Source: Bacillus sp. (in: firmicutes) (GTDB taxonomy: Bacteria; Bacillota; Bacilli; Bacillales; JACDOC01). Taken from it: a DNA stretch of 64,000 nucleotides. The notes under the pieces were generated by a model that was given only the letters and a program-made list of their open reading frames with translations, had not been told where the DNA came from and made no database searches. Below, one piece after another: positions 63,691 to 64,000 of the stretch. The translations under genes and the position numbers were made by a program. Position 1 is the stretch's first letter. Every line of letters begins with the position of its first letter. Location of the stretch: positions 1 to 64,000 of the forward strand of contig JACDOC010000009.1 in the NCBI GenBank assembly GCA_017656295.1. Direction: 5' to 3'.

Positions 63691-64000
63691 ATGAGAACCT
63701 TTTTAGCCGTTGTAGCTGGTTTAGTAGCTGGCGGAGTAGCCATTTTTTTTCTCGAAACGATTAGCCATATTTTATATCCACCACCAGCGGACATAAACAT
63801 CAACGATCCAGACGCACTTCGCGAATTCATTCAACAAGCACCTGTTGGAGCACTAGTACTAGTGGCTGTCGCCTGGGCAGTTGGATCGTTTGTAGGTGGG
63901 TTGGTCACTCAACTCATTGCTAAACGTCATCAACGCCGCTTACCACTCGTCACGGGCGGAATCTTGATGGCCATGGGATTGTTGAATCTTATATTGTTAC
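63691..64000 (+). CDS. Membrane protein, cut by the window end
   Basis: ATG 63691 (GGAGAGGAG upstream) opens a frame of at least 103 codons running off the window. It begins MRTFLAVVAGLVAGGVAIFF with at least three predicted membrane segments (about 1-25, 52-75, 85-103) and a short extracellular loop with PPPADININDPDALREFIQQ. I do not recognise the family. A LexA-type box in its promoter suggests SOS control. Confidence 0.7.
   Translation, partial: MRTFLAVVAGLVAGGVAIFFLETISHILYPPPADININDPDALREFIQQAPVGALVLVAVAWAVGSFVGGLVTQLIAKRHQRRLPLVTGGILMAMGLLNLILL

Overview
The window is chromosomal DNA of a low-GC, spore-forming member of the Bacillaceae. The evidence is the pair prkA and yhbH (mother-cell sporulation genes in Bacillus), AGGAGG-type ribosome binding sites, guanine and SAM riboswitches, PurR, Rex, YodB and MhqR type operators, and gene order that matches Bacillus subtilis from memory: queG-yhbB-trmL-prkA-yhbH, yhcT-yhcU, and pgcA-yhcY-yhcZ-azr-yhdB. 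I cannot name the genus.

Region 1 (1-9.8 kb) starts with the last two tRNAs of a larger operon (Gly-GCC, Cys-GCA) and then becomes an accessory scrapyard. It holds a 38-nt tRNA-Leu fragment, an intact tRNA-Leu(CAA) followed by a truncated tyrosine recombinase, a frameshifted helicase-like gene, several acetyltransferases, a kinase-like phosphotransferase, a 2'-5' RNA ligase-like protein, and broken remnants. Three copies of a shared 75-130 bp intergenic motif bracket single accessory genes here, in a cassette-like way.

Region 2 (9.8-34 kb) is mostly core: a PAS-GGDEF diguanylate cyclase, a Dps protein, tRNA-Gly(TCC), queG, yhbB, trmL, prkA and yhbH. It continues with a secreted metalloprotease and partner, an S-box controlled NhaC-family transporter, Rex-controlled lactate dehydrogenase, a peptide transporter, a guanine riboswitch with no obvious target gene, pbuG behind two PurBoxes, and the yodC/yodB quinone-response pair.

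Region 3 (34-47 kb) holds helD, a complete sucrose operon (scrR, scrA, scrB, scrK) with three phased operators, and a quinone-detoxification operon (DoxX, pirin, WrbA-like) behind MhqR-like boxes.

Region 4 (47-64 kb) holds yhcT/yhcU, a KP-43-like subtilisin followed by a 45-residue secreted peptide and a convergent TPR regulator (a candidate quorum-sensing module), a BdbC/thioredoxin pair, an oligo-1,6-glucosidase, phosphoglucomutase, and a one-spacer CRISPR locus with leader and promoter but no cas genes. After it come an Fe-S type sensor kinase and response regulator with an azoreductase, an MFS transporter, a carboxypeptidase, and a membrane protein cut by the window end that sits behind a LexA-type box.

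Two repeat families run through the window. Six copies of a roughly 170-270 bp GC-cored element with MITE-like ends lie between 13 and 44 kb, and four intergenic arrays of degenerate units repeat every 20-21 bp. Gene functions are inferred by recognition of family motifs from memory; no database search was run.
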